Assembly (NCBI RefSeq): GCF_024139115.2
Contig: NC_085141.1
Location: forward strand, 72,395,481 to 72,459,480
Origin: Armigeres subalbatus
Lineage: Eukaryota; Arthropoda; Insecta; Diptera; Culicidae
Direction: 5' to 3'
Length of the DNA stretch: 64,000 bases
A program made the position numbers and the translations under genes. The notes under the pieces were generated by a model that was given only the letters and a program-made list of their open reading frames with translations, made no database searches and was not told where the DNA came from. This document shows positions 22,012 through 33,400 of the stretch, piece by piece. How positions within the stretch are numbered: the first letter of the stretch is position 1; the number at the start of each line of letters is the position of its first letter.

Positions 22012-22222
22012 GGTCCCCCCCCCCCCCAGGGCCCAATGACGAAGCACCACAATCAGAATAATGTTACATTCAACCTCGCCATATAAACTGTCATACAAAC
22101 CTGAAACGACTTGTGCACGGTAAGCCTCTATTCAAACCAGCCCAAACCATCGGATGACACCCAAATTATAAATCACAATCGACTGAGCGTGGCGGAGCAA
22201 AATTATTTTTTGAGCCACCCTA

Positions 22223-22710
22223 ATTATTAGTTTGCTGCTGCCGGTGCCGTTGTTTACATTCGCTCCGCGATCAGTTTTTAATCGTTTTTTTCGGGCAAAA
22301 ATAGCAGTTTATATTAAGTTTTCGGTTTAAACAAGTGACTGATTTCGAAAAGTGATGTTTAATTTGCATTCCATCAACATTTCGGGCTCCTCATGTGCGG
22401 AGAAGTGAGTGAAAACTTGATTTTTTCAGTGCCCTTTGAGAAGAAGTGAAGTGCAGTGATAAGCCCACCAAATCGCGAACGGCTAATAAATTGGCACGAA
22501 ACTGCTGATTTATGATATTATTCGAGCCGAAATGCATAAGACTCTTTGGATAAACATGTTCATTATCACGGGAAGTGAATAAATATGTTGTGAGCAGGTT
22601 AGTAAATTGAATATTAAACTTTTGTTCGATGCTGTTCGATGCATTCGAATGTTGGTAGGAGAGGAGTGCGGGAGGTGTGGGGTTGGCCCGTGGAGGGTCC
22701 GGTGCCATAT
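22223..22710. other. Unassigned stretch between MITE and RNase H remnant
   Basis: About 490 bp with phrases typical of insect 5' leaders (AAACAAGTGACTGATTTCG, GAAGTGAAGTGCAGTGATAA). It is neither MITE nor recognisable I-clade coding sequence. It may be the leader of another truncated retroelement or part of the same nested insertion. Confidence 0.35.
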
Positions 22711-23384
22711 TGGCGGCCATCGTGGTACTCTTCCAACTATGTCCTTAAGCTCAAAGAGCCTTGTTCCGTGTATACTGCTGAGCTAGCAGCTATACACTAT
22801 TCACTCGAGCAAATCGCATCCCTACCTCTTGACCACTTTTTCATCTTCACCGACAGTCTAAGTTCCTTGGAGGCTGTTCGGTCAATGAAATCTGTAAAGC
22901 ACTCAGCATATCTTCTAACCGGGATACGGATAGCTTTGAGTGCTTTATCAAAACGGTCATTCACGATCACCATGGCTTGGGTCCCTTCTCATTGCTCGAT
23001 CCCGGGAAATGAGAAAGCGGACTCTTTGGCTAAGGTGGGCGCCGTGGAAGGTGATATTTACAATCGGCAAATCACCTTCGATGAATTTTCTCATTAGTTC
23101 GTCAGGAAACCTGGCAGTAGAAATGGACAAACGGGGAGATGGGTAGATGGCTGTATTCAATTCGCCCGCAGGTGTCGAAGCGTCCATGGTTAAAAAAAAT
23201 GAATATTGGACGAGACTTCATTCGAACCATGTGTCGTCTAATGTCCAATAACTACACTTTAAATGGCCATCTTTTTAGAGTGGGGCTCTCGGAAAGCAAT
23301 CTCTGTTTTTGCGGCGAGGATTATCAGGACATTGACCATGTCGTGTGGGCGTGCGAGGAGTATCTCGGCCCCAGATTTGCATAA
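22711..23384 (+). pseudogene. I-clade ORF2: RNase H and C-terminal zinc region
   Basis: After the nested insertion the element resumes with an RNase H domain: KEPCSVYTAELAAIHYSLEQ (catalytic Glu), FIFTDSLSSLEAV (catalytic Asp) and WVPSHCSIPGNEKADSLAK. A frameshift near 23,095 separates this from the C-terminal segment, which has RTMCRLMSNNYTLNGHLF and a Cys/His cluster (CFCGEDYQDIDHVVWAC). Both are typical of the end of I-clade ORF2. The catalytic acidic residues remain but the frame is broken. Confidence 0.85.
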
Positions 23385-24252
23385 ACTGAACATCTCCGGG
23401 TCCGAGGAAAACAACCAAAGCCTATTAGAGAAGTGTTAGCGGGCCTCGATCTCGAATACATGTCCCTCGTCCACCAATTTGTGAAAGTTGCTGATGTAAG
23501 ATTGTGATCTTAGTCTGCCCACCCCCTTGTCTGTCGTACCCCATACCGAATGTCTTCCTCATGTTGTCTATTTCAATGTCTGTCGTTAACCCCTTTCGTA
23601 TGTCTTCCTCTCATTGTTGTCTCCCAAAAAAATGTTTGTCCCGTTGCAGATGTGGAACATCGCCAAGAATGTCAACTATGTAAACATCAGCATTGTAATT
23701 ACTTAAGCACCCTAAATTCCCTTTCTTCCCTACTATATTATTGTATTCCCTAACCTCGACCAAACCGCGAGTCTTTCGGTTCCCCAAAAATAACATTATG
23801 TATAAGATTTAAGAAATGAATTGTTAAACTTGATTTCGGTTCCGTAACGCTTCACGGTAATTGAGCCTCCAAAATAAACGAAAGATTAAAAAAAAAGTTT
23901 CAATACAACTGGCAAATTGGTGGAAAGTTTCTGTGTCGATTGATATATAAATCTCAAAAGTCCATCGAAAAATGAGTCCGCTATTTGAATGTTCAAAATC
24001 TTACATGATTTCGTGATTTCGTGTAAATAAATAAATAAAATAAATAAATAAACATCAAGTAACTTTGAAGGCTGGTCGATGTAGTAAACAATCCAGTTTG
24101 GCGGCAGTTGTAGAGACAAACAAATGGATTGATTTCTCTAAAATAGTACCAAGACTTCTAAAATACATTTACGAGTGTATATTTTTATCATTTCCAAAGA
24201 TTTTTACCTGCTTTGGTTAACCGTTGGTCGAATAGTGAAATATAATACCTAC

Positions 24253-24459
24253 TTAACGCTTCTGAGCGAGCATTGTGTCAAAGCCATTCTCTGGAATGCG
24301 GTCCTCCTCATACAGCTTGAGGAAGATGTTAAGTGCCACTTTCAGATTCCAAGAAGATTCTTCCAAGCAGCGCATACACCATTTGCGGTTCAGGCGGGTA
24401 AGCTCCTGGAACACGATAATCGTATTCTCGCGTTCTTCGCTGTGCGGTACAAATGGATC
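24253..24459 (-). CDS. Nxf2: NXF gene exon 4: UBA/TAP-C domain
   Basis: The acceptor TTTTGATAG lies just before 24,459, after a 79-bp intron. The exon encodes 68 residues and the stop TAA at 24,255-24,253. It contains FQELTRLNRKWCMRCLEESS and WNLKVALNIFLKLYEEDRIP, the helical TAP-C/UBA fold of NXF proteins (compare the W..CLEE.W....A...F pattern of the family). This fold normally binds nucleoporin FG repeats. Confidence 0.85.
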   Translation of the reverse strand, partial: DPFVPHSEERENTIIVFQELTRLNRKWCMRCLEESSWNLKVALNIFLKLYEEDRIPENGFDTMLAQKR

Positions 24460-27400
24460 CTATCAAAATTAAATATGGGTAAGTGAATATATCAAATCAA
24501 GACTAACGTACCAACTCTGTTGGTGTTTGCTAACTTACCGCCACTTCGGGTTCGTCATGGTGTTTGAAAACGTTCTCTCGCCCATAAGTGGTCAAATTGT
24601 ACATATGAAACAGATCATTGTAGATTTTGAATTCAATCGCTTTTTCAAAAATACCAAGCCCTTTAGCACATGGTTGAATGTAAAACGTCCTAGTGAATCC
24701 CAGTACAAAGTCATCGCTCAACAAGGAGTTGGCCATTTCCTTGAATGCACCGTGTACCGTGATTACAACGCACTCCGGTCGGAAGATGGGTGTATCCACA
24801 CGGAACGAATAGAAATCATGTTCCGTCTTGGGGAAGGAAACCAAAACATTGGCAATACGTTCACTACCCACCACCAAGCTGCTAATGGCACGATCAATAT
24901 TCGCCAGGCGAAGTAGATTACGGCTCTTTCCTTGGTACGCATTCAGACGCACTTGATGGGAGTCCATCGTTTTCGACTGGGTGAAGCTGCTGGTCATGGA
25001 GAACTGCGCCTTCGGGTGGTACAGATCTTTTAAACTCGACCGTTGGAACGAATCGTAAATGGAGAAATAGTGCTTGACGAATGATTCGGTGAACTTGTAC
25101 GCTTCCGGTGTGCAGATGAAATTTTGCGAAAAGTTCACATTTCCATTGTCGAGCAGTGGGATCCCGTCGAGCTTTTCCATTCCTGGGAAAAAGGTGCGTA
25201 TCTGGCGAATATACTCGATACCGGATTCAGCTGCATTGCAAACCGGATTGTTGTCCAGGAAAATCTCCTTGATTTTATTTTTGATGACACCTTGTAGGTC
25301 ATCGAAGGATCGGATCTGTGAAAGAGAAAGTGGAAATTGTTAAGACTGCAGTATGTTTGGTGAAAAGGAGATTTTGTTATAAAACATCCATGGCAAAGTT
25401 TGTAAAAAATGTCTTAGTTGTATCGTTATATAACAGCAACAGATAGAATAAGTTAGTTCATTCTATCTTGATAAGAAAATTATTTTGAGCTTTTTAGTGG
25501 AATGTTTTCACCTGTCATAAGACGAGTTTATACAATCCCATTGAATTCCACCACTTAATTGTATCTTGACAGATACGTATTTCGACCTCAACAGTAAGGC
25601 CGTCTTCAGTGTCTCGTACTTGACTCGACTCGCAAGTCGAGTCAAGTACGAGACACTGAAGACGGCCTTACTGTTGAGGTCGAAATACGTATCTGTCAAG
25701 ATACTATTAAGTGGTGGAATTTAATGGGATTGTATAAACTCGTCTTATGACAGGTCATTCTATCTGTTGAATGTTGATATTATGTAACGATCAGGCTTCG
25801 GAATCACAACTATCACGAAAGGCGGAAACTTCTTCTTCAATGGCTCTATATTCCAACTGGAACTTGGCCGGCTTTTCAACTTAGTATTCTATTAGAATTT
25901 CTCAGTTATTAAATTGAAAGCTTTTCTATGCCCGCTATTGCATGAGTATGTAACTTGTGTGGCAAGTACAATGGATACACTATGCCCAGGGTGTCAAGAA
26001 TGTTTCCAACCCGAAATATCCTAGACCGGATCGAGAATCGATCTCTCCGGATTGGCAATCCTACGCCTTTGCTCTCAAGGCTAGTGGCCCACGAACGCTC
26101 TTGCAAATGGTGTTAGTCGGCAGCATAAAATTTTGGAGAGTACCTTGTAGGCGGTGTTCAGCAATGTGTTTGCCTGGTGATGTGATTGCAATCCAGCTTA
26201 TCGCCCTTTTTGTAGATGGGACACACGACACCTTCCATCTACCATATTTAAACAGCTCTCCTGGTAGTTGGTCAACTCCAGGGGCATTGTTGTTTTTTAA
26301 CCGGCCGATCTCCTGGATTTCCTGAAGATTTCTGAAGATTCGATTTCCTGAAGATTCGGAGCCGGAAGTTGTATGTCCTGCGCGCGTGCTCCCAGGTTCA
26401 TTACCATACTGCCACCGTTGTCTGCCACATCGCCACTCAGGTGCTCTTCGTAGTGCTGCCGACACCCTTGGATCACTTCACGCTCGTTTGTAAGAAGTTT
26501 CCCGTTTTTGTCCTTACAAATATCGGGCTGTGGCACGTGGCCCTTACGTGAACGGTTCAACTTCTCATAGAACTTTTGTGTGGCCTTTTATCCTCAGCTT
26601 GCACGTCCTTGCGTTGATTGATTGCCACCCAATCACGCATTGGCGCATCTTGACCAACACTATGAAGCCGGTTCCCAGCTTGTTGGTGGTGCCACAGCTT
26701 TGGTAGAAGGTAGCCACTCGATGCCCGCTTTTCCGCACTTTCTGTCCTGTCCTGTAGCGCTACGACGTCGAAGTTGCGGGGATGTAATGCATAGTAGATT
26801 ATATTGTCGCAACCTGCGGAACCTTGTTCTTGAAACTATGTACATTAGGGTGGTTCAAAAAATCGATTTTGCTCCACAGTGCTCATCTGATTCTTTATCA
26901 TGTTCTGAGTGTCCTCTGAAAATTTGAGCTTATTTGGATTAAAACTGATTTAGCACGAGCGATTTCAAATTTCCATGCAAATTAGTATGGGGAAATTTAT
27001 TTTTTCATTATACTGTAAATGACGCTTCCCCATTACGCGCAGATTAAAAGAAAACCTACATAGCTAAAAGAAATACTCAACATCTTTCACTCAGTGAAAA
27101 CCGCATCTTAATTGATCGTTCCAATAATTAGTAACCGAATTTAATCTATACCATGGTTTTCTGGAGCTAATTGCATAACTCCTCAACAGGCAACATTGCT
27201 GCTCGTGGCGCGAAAGATAGCACACACAAATTCAGGCTACTATGTTGTACTGCACATTTCAGTGATGCCCTCAAAGAAGTTTAACGATCATGACTAAAGA
27301 TTCGCAACCTGTATTAAAATCGATTACTAATTACTGGGGCGATCAATCAACATGCGGTTTTCGTTGGGTGAAAGCTGTTGAGTATTCCTTTTAGCTATGC

Positions 27401-30400
27401 ATGTTTTCTTTTAACCTGCGCTTAATGCGGAAGCGTCATTTACAGTATACTGAAAAAATAAATTTCCCCATACTAATTTGCATGCAAACTTGAAATCGCT
27501 TGTGCTAAATCAGTTTTAATCCAAATGAGCTCAAATTTTCAGAGGACACTCAGAACATGATAAAGAATCAGATGAGCACTGTGGAGCAAAATCGATTTTT
27601 TGAACCACCCTAATGTACATGTACCATACAATTTCACGTTGAAATTTCGTAAAGCTCATCGTTCATTACGAAAAACTTCGAGGTTCTGAAGGATCTCTCG
27701 TTGAAATCCAAAGAATTTCTCTTTAAATAGATTTTTTGAACGGAGAAGAGTGGTTTGGCAGAAAGCCATTTGGCTGAAGGCCACTAGGACGAAAGTTGCT
27801 TGGCCGAATATGTCGTTTAATCGAACATACCATTTGGCCAACAGTCCAAAATGTCAGTTGGTCAAACAGTTCCTTTGGCTGAAAAAATGGTTGGCCGAAT
27901 AGCTCAATTGACCGAAAATTCTCATTGGCCGAAATGGTCGTTTGGCACGAAAGTTTCGTTTGGCTGAATTGATTATTCTGCAAACAAATCGTTCAGTCGA
28001 ATAGGTAATTGGCAGAAAATGTCGTTTGGTACAAATGGATGTTTTCCAAAAAACTTTTTCGGGCCAAAAAGCTCTTACTGCTAAAAGACCATTTCTCTAC
28101 ATTCAAAGTTAATTGCCTATATGCCGGGTATTAAGCCACCCGGTGTGGAAATTAATTACTATGTCTGAAACTTGATTATGCATATGTACAACATGTGATA
28201 GATTTAGTTCGGAAAAGGTATTGGAGGGTAACCGCCCCTTCGGTGGGGTTTGATCCCACGACCCCAGTTCGCATGACAGGTGCTTTCCCTACTAAGCTAC
28301 GAAGGACCTCCGTCGTCCACCGCAGCTTAGCGGGTACTGATGAAACCAAATTCCCAGCACCAGGTACCAGCCGATCTCTCGCAATACATTTTCAGAACTA
28401 ACTCTCTCATATGTATTTTTGTACACATGCCAACCACGCCGTGCCGTGGAAGAGGCTTTTGCGCCTTTTAAGAGGGAGACAGCGAGGATTGGACTCACGA
28501 TCAATACCAGCAAAATGAAGTACATGGTCGCTGGCAATCAACGTGGGTTCATTAGTGGTGGTGGTAGCGAAATAGTGCTGGATGGTGAAAAATTTGAAGT
28601 AGTAGAAGAATTTGTGTATCTTGGAACATTAGTGACGTCCGATAATGATGTTACCCGCGAGGTGAAAAGGCGTATTGCAGCTGCAAATAGGGCTTATTAC
28701 GGACTTCGTAACCAGCTTAAGTCCCGTAGTCTGCAAACGAAAACAAAACTCGCGCTGTATACTACTCTGATTCTTCCGGTGGCTTTATACGGCCATGAGA
28801 CATGGACGTTAAAGGAGGCTGATCGAAGAGCTTTCGGAGTGTTTGAGCGTAAGGTGCTGCGGACAATACTCGGCGGTAAACAGGAGAACGGTATCTGGCG
28901 GCGTCGCATGAGTCACGAATTGTACCAGGTGTATAAAGGGCTGGATATTATTAAGCTTATACAACACGGCAGACTACGGTGGGCTGGTCACGTTGTTTGT
29001 ATGCCGGAAGAACGTCAAGCGAAGATAAGTAGAGAACCCGGAAGAGGCCGCAGGCTTCGTGGAAGGCCGCGTACACGATGGCTTTTTGCAGTTGAAGAGG
29101 ACCTGAGGGCGCTCAATGTTCAGGGCGACTGGAAGCGATTGGCCCAGGATCGAGTCCAGTGGAGAAGGATACTCCATTCGGCGTAGGTTCATCGAAGAGC
29201 TGTAGCCCATCAAGTAAGTACCAGTTCGGCCGAATATTTCTTTTGGCTGTCGCTTTCGACCACATGACATTTTCGGTAAAACCATTTTTGGCTTAATAAC
29301 CGTTTCGGTCAAAGATTCAATTCGGCCAAATGGATTTAAGCCAGATGACTTTCGGCTTTAGGGGCAAGCCAGAGTAAACGCGACGAGCGATGCGACGCGA
29401 CTCACGTGATAACAATTATTATCAACAAGCTGTCAAATTGCACTGTCGCGTCGCGTCAGTAGCCGCTAGGTTGCGAAGGCCGACGGGAGTCCTTCGTAGC
29501 TTAGTTGGTTAAAGCACCAGTCTAGCGTACTGAGGGTCGTGGGTTAGAGTCCCATCGAAGGGAAAGTGGTTGCCTCCAATACATTTTTCAAATCAATATC
29601 TTCCACATAATGTACATATTTACATATGAGCTTTCAGAACATTGTAAATTAATGTCCAAGTCGGGTGGTTTAATCCCGGAATAAAGGCTATTAACTTTGA
29701 TTAGAATAAAAACTTCTGTCAAATCCTGCCGTTACCAGAGATGCCATAACATTTTGAAGACATTTTGAAGACTTTTCAAAATATTTGAATTTTTATCTAC
29801 TTATTTGAAGATACTTAAAGACAATGAATAAACCAGTGAATAAAAAAATACTATTTGATTGCTTATAAATTCTGCGACTTTTATAAGCAAAATTCCAAAC
29901 ATAAAAATACGTTTACACTAGGTTAAAAAAATCCCGATGGCGTCATTCGTTTAAATTTTCTTTGTCGGCGGCGGCGTTTTCGACGTTTCTGTAAAAAGGT
30001 ATTTCGATCATTACATCAGAACGCAATGACCGATCTAGTTTATTCTAAACGGCAAAAATAGACTGAAATCTTCTATGACTTGATTTAATCTATTCAACCG
30101 TTGAGCTAGATCCAGATTTTTTCTAGATTCCTTCTGAATTCATCTGATCTTTTCGTCATTTCCATGTGTCTTTGCTCTGAATACCCGTTGAGAATAGATT
30201 TTGAGAAACTCTTTGAATTTCCCGTGGATTTTAAAAAGAATTTTCAGTGTAAAATAAGGAGAATTTCCAATGAAAATTATGAGGAATTTTTCGTCTAAAT
30301 TCAAAAGAATTGAAAATTGCCTCAATTAATTTCAAAAGACAATTCTTACAAATGTCGACAAGAAATTGAAATTGTTGTGGCCTTAATTGAATATTTCCCA

Positions 30401-33400
30401 GAATTTCTACGGTAAATTTCTGCAGCAAAATCTTCTTATAAGTAATTCAGAATAATTTCACAAAAAACCGTTAAAACTGAATTTAAGAGTCAGTCGAAAA
30501 TTAAGAAGGAAACTTGTTACAAACTCTCGTTAAATTATTTCTTGGATTCTTTTGGTAATTCTTCTAGAAATATCTTTGAACATTCTTCCAGGGCAGCAAA
30601 GACTATGTTCAAGGGCTAGACGATCCCTCCTCAGGCCATCTGCGAGTTGTAGGGCTTGCCTAGGATGTGGTGGGGTTTGCCAGTGGGCCCTGTTAAATTC
30701 CAATAAAAAGCTGCATGTATCCGCAAGTAGGCCCCACCAAAACGACCATGTGCCGCTCAAAGCGCACGAGCCCAAGTCCTGGCGTCAGATGGGACACAAA
30801 ACAGACCTTACATGACGGCCCTCCGACGAGACAAAAGGTATGCGCAGGCCCAATAAGCCGCCTGGAAAACCAATAATTACGAGCAATATAAGAGATAATA
30901 CGACTCGATATAATCGGCAAAGACCCAGGCGACGAATAAAGGATCACGATTGGAAGCTTGGAACATGGAACTGTAAGTTGCTAGGTTTCGCAGGCTGCGA
31001 CAGAATGATCTACGATGAATTACATCCCCGCAACTTCGACGTCGTGGCGCTGCAGGAGATTTGCTGGACAATACAGAAAGTGTGGAAAAGCGGGCATCGA
31101 GCGGCTACCTTCTACCAAAGCTACCAACGAGCTGGGAACCGGCTTCATAGTGCTGGGTAAGATGCGCCAACGTGTGATTGGGTGGCAGCCAATCATCGCA
31201 AGGATGTGCAAGCTGAGGATAAAAGGCCGTTTCTTCAACTATAGCATCATCAACGTGCACTGCCCACACGAAGGGAGACCCGACGACGAGAAAGAAGCGT
31301 TCTATGCACAGCTGGAGCAGACATACGATAGATGCCCACTGCGGGACGTCAAAATCGTCATCGGCGACATGAACGCACAGGTAGGAAGGGAGGAAATGTA
31401 TAGACCGGTCATCGCACCGAATAGTCTGCACACCGTATCGAATGATAACGGCCAACGATGCATAAACTTCGCAGCCTTCCGCGGAATGGTAATCCAAAGC
31501 ACCTTCTTTCTCCGCAAAAATATCCACAAGGTCACATGGAGATCATCTAACCATGAAACGGAAAACCAAATCAACCACGTTCTAATCGACAGTAAATTCT
31601 TGATTATGCGTATGTACAACATGTGATAGATTTAGTTCGGAAAAGGTATTGGAGGGTAACCGCCCCTTCGCCCCAACTGGGGTCGTGGGATCAAACCCCA
31701 CCGAAGGGGCGGTTACCCTCCAATACCTTTTCCGAACTAAATCTATCACATGTTGTACATATGCATAATCAAGTTTCAGACATAGTAATTAATTAGGCAT
31801 ATAGGCAATTAACTTTGAATGTACTGAGTAAATTCTTCTCCGACATCACGAACGTCCGCACTTACCGCAGTGCGAATATTGAATCCGACCACTACCTCGT
31901 TGCAGTATGCCTGCGCTCAAAACTCTCGACGGTGTACAACACGCGTCGAAGTCGGACGCCGCGGCTTAACATTGGGCGGCTACAAGACGGTAGACTAGCC
32001 CAAGGATACGCGCAGCAACTGGAAGTGGCACTCCCAACGGAAGAGCAGCTAGGCGCAGCGTCTCCTGAAGATGGCTCGAGAGATATTCGATCCGCCATTG
32101 GTAGCACCGCAACCGCTGCACTTGGCACGGTGCCCCCGGATCAGAAAAACGACTGGTATGACGGCGAATGTGAGCAGTTAGTGGAAGAGAAGAATTGTAA
32201 CGTTGGACGGATATTTTGAATTAAATTTAAAAGAAATTCAAAAGCTTTAGACGTTTTTATCTTTTTAAGCAAAATAATGCTAGAACTCGTTTAGTCGGCT
32301 TGACAATTTAAAGTCCAAAGCGAGACCAAAATACGAGTAGTCTGTGCCTGACTACTTGACTGTCTTGGGAGGTGAAATGTTTCGTACGGTTTGCGTCTCG
32401 GCTAAACAAAGTGGTATACTGCTTCAGTGCGTACAGCAATGGCTCCTGAAAGTATAGATCTCGTTTTAAACCATTTGCTTAAATCTAGGAAGGCGCCAAA
32501 CTGCTATCGCCATTTGAAAATCTGGGAATAATAAACAATTGTCCTTCAAGGTTTCCTGAAGGATAGAACCCTTAAGCTTGTTCATTTTCGCTCGCACAAG
32601 AGGAGTAGAAGTATCGCGGTTTTTCAGTTCCGAGTTTTGTGAATATTACTTTCAAAGTGCAACGTGTGCATCTTCAAAGTTTGACGAAGGTAGAAAATTG
32701 AGAACAGTGGTTTTAAAAGTGAAATGATGTAAGAGGAATCTTTGGGTGTCTTTCAGATACAGCTTATTTTCCGTCAGTGCGCCTGACGATTACGTGATTC
32801 TAATCCATTTGCCAGAGGAATTAGGCCGATACAAATATTAAATTTGTTTTATGTCACCCCCCCCTTCAATTTTTCAAAAATATCGAGGGGGCGAAAAAAA
32901 AAATTTTGGCGATTTGATTTTTTTTTAAATTTTCAACATGTGCATCACTGTTTTTATCTTGGTACGGAATATGTCATTTAAAGACCATACATTTGTCACC
33001 AAGAGTATTTCAAATGAAAATAACAGCATATATATCAATCGGCATAAATATTCTATATCCTATCATGTAACGCATATTAAGGGGACTCTTGCTTACAGAT
33101 TCCGTCTAAGCTCCCTTGAAATATGTGGCTCACCCATTTCCACCAATGTTCTTGAACATCTACATATTGTTATCGGAATTTGATGGCTTTTATGTTGCTC
33201 GGCACACGAAATCCAGCTGAATGGTCGTCTGAATTGTAAATTTTAAAAATCATCTGCGATATATTTGCCTCTATACTCAACAGGTTTCAAGATCGAGTGG
33301 TACACTCGAACGGTCACGGTCAGGAAGTCCACCCATGCCCGCCTGTTCTGTCTACAGAAGCGCCAAACTCCCAAAGGAATACATACCGTTGACGGACTCT

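Larger units (their letters stand above)
20303..22026 (+). mobile_element. G-rich non-autonomous retroelement with A28 tail
   Basis: The left edge reads TATGGTCTCCCCCCTGGG and the right edge, directly after 28 A residues (21,981-22,008), reads TATGGTC, a run of C and AGGG. This is a probable target-site duplication, with C-run slippage. The first ~220 bp are homologous to the 5' leader of the RTE element at 30,590-30,830 (shared phrases such as GACCATGTCCAAGGGCT-like and CGTGTGCCGC). The body has no credible frame but holds a 60-70 bp minisatellite (see 20,814-21,490). It looks like an RTE-derived parasite with the parent's 5' end and its own body. Confidence 0.6.
19719..22220. mobile_element. 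GGGTGG-type MITE, split by a retroelement, inside the I-clade element
   Basis: The ends are GGGTGGTTCAAAAAA and TTTTTTGAGCCACCC, flanked by TA on both sides (19,717-19,718 and 22,221-22,222). Internal sequence aligns along its length with the 763-bp copy at 26,848-27,610 (shared phrases such as GAGTGTCCTC and AAAGATTCGCAACCT). Without the retroelement insert the copy would be about 0.8 kb. It has no transposase frame. The TA target fits a Tc1/mariner-mobilised MITE. Confidence 0.7.
14000..23893 (+). mobile_element. I-clade non-LTR retrotransposon, decayed and interrupted
   Basis: The 5' limit is approximate. The order is a long 5' leader (about 14,000-15,515), ORF1 with CCHC knuckles, ORF2 with APE endonuclease, reverse transcriptase, then RNase H, a 3' leader and an A-rich end near 23,890. 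An RNase H domain after the RT is diagnostic for I/R1-type clades, and ORF1 resembles I-element ORF1 proteins. At least four frameshifts, an RT deletion near 18,290 and a 3-kb nested insertion (about 19,640-22,710) make it dead. A 3' fragment of the same family lies at 2,940-3,412. Confidence 0.85.

Noticed and set aside
24530..24916. Plus-strand 129-residue frame opposite the NTF2-like exon
   Set aside because: It is antisense to a well-supported minus-strand coding exon and has no domain of its own.
29487..29562. A functional tRNA gene
   Set aside because: A and B boxes are present, but the tRNA-like part continues into a SINE body and tail with related copies elsewhere, and the cloverleaf is imperfect.
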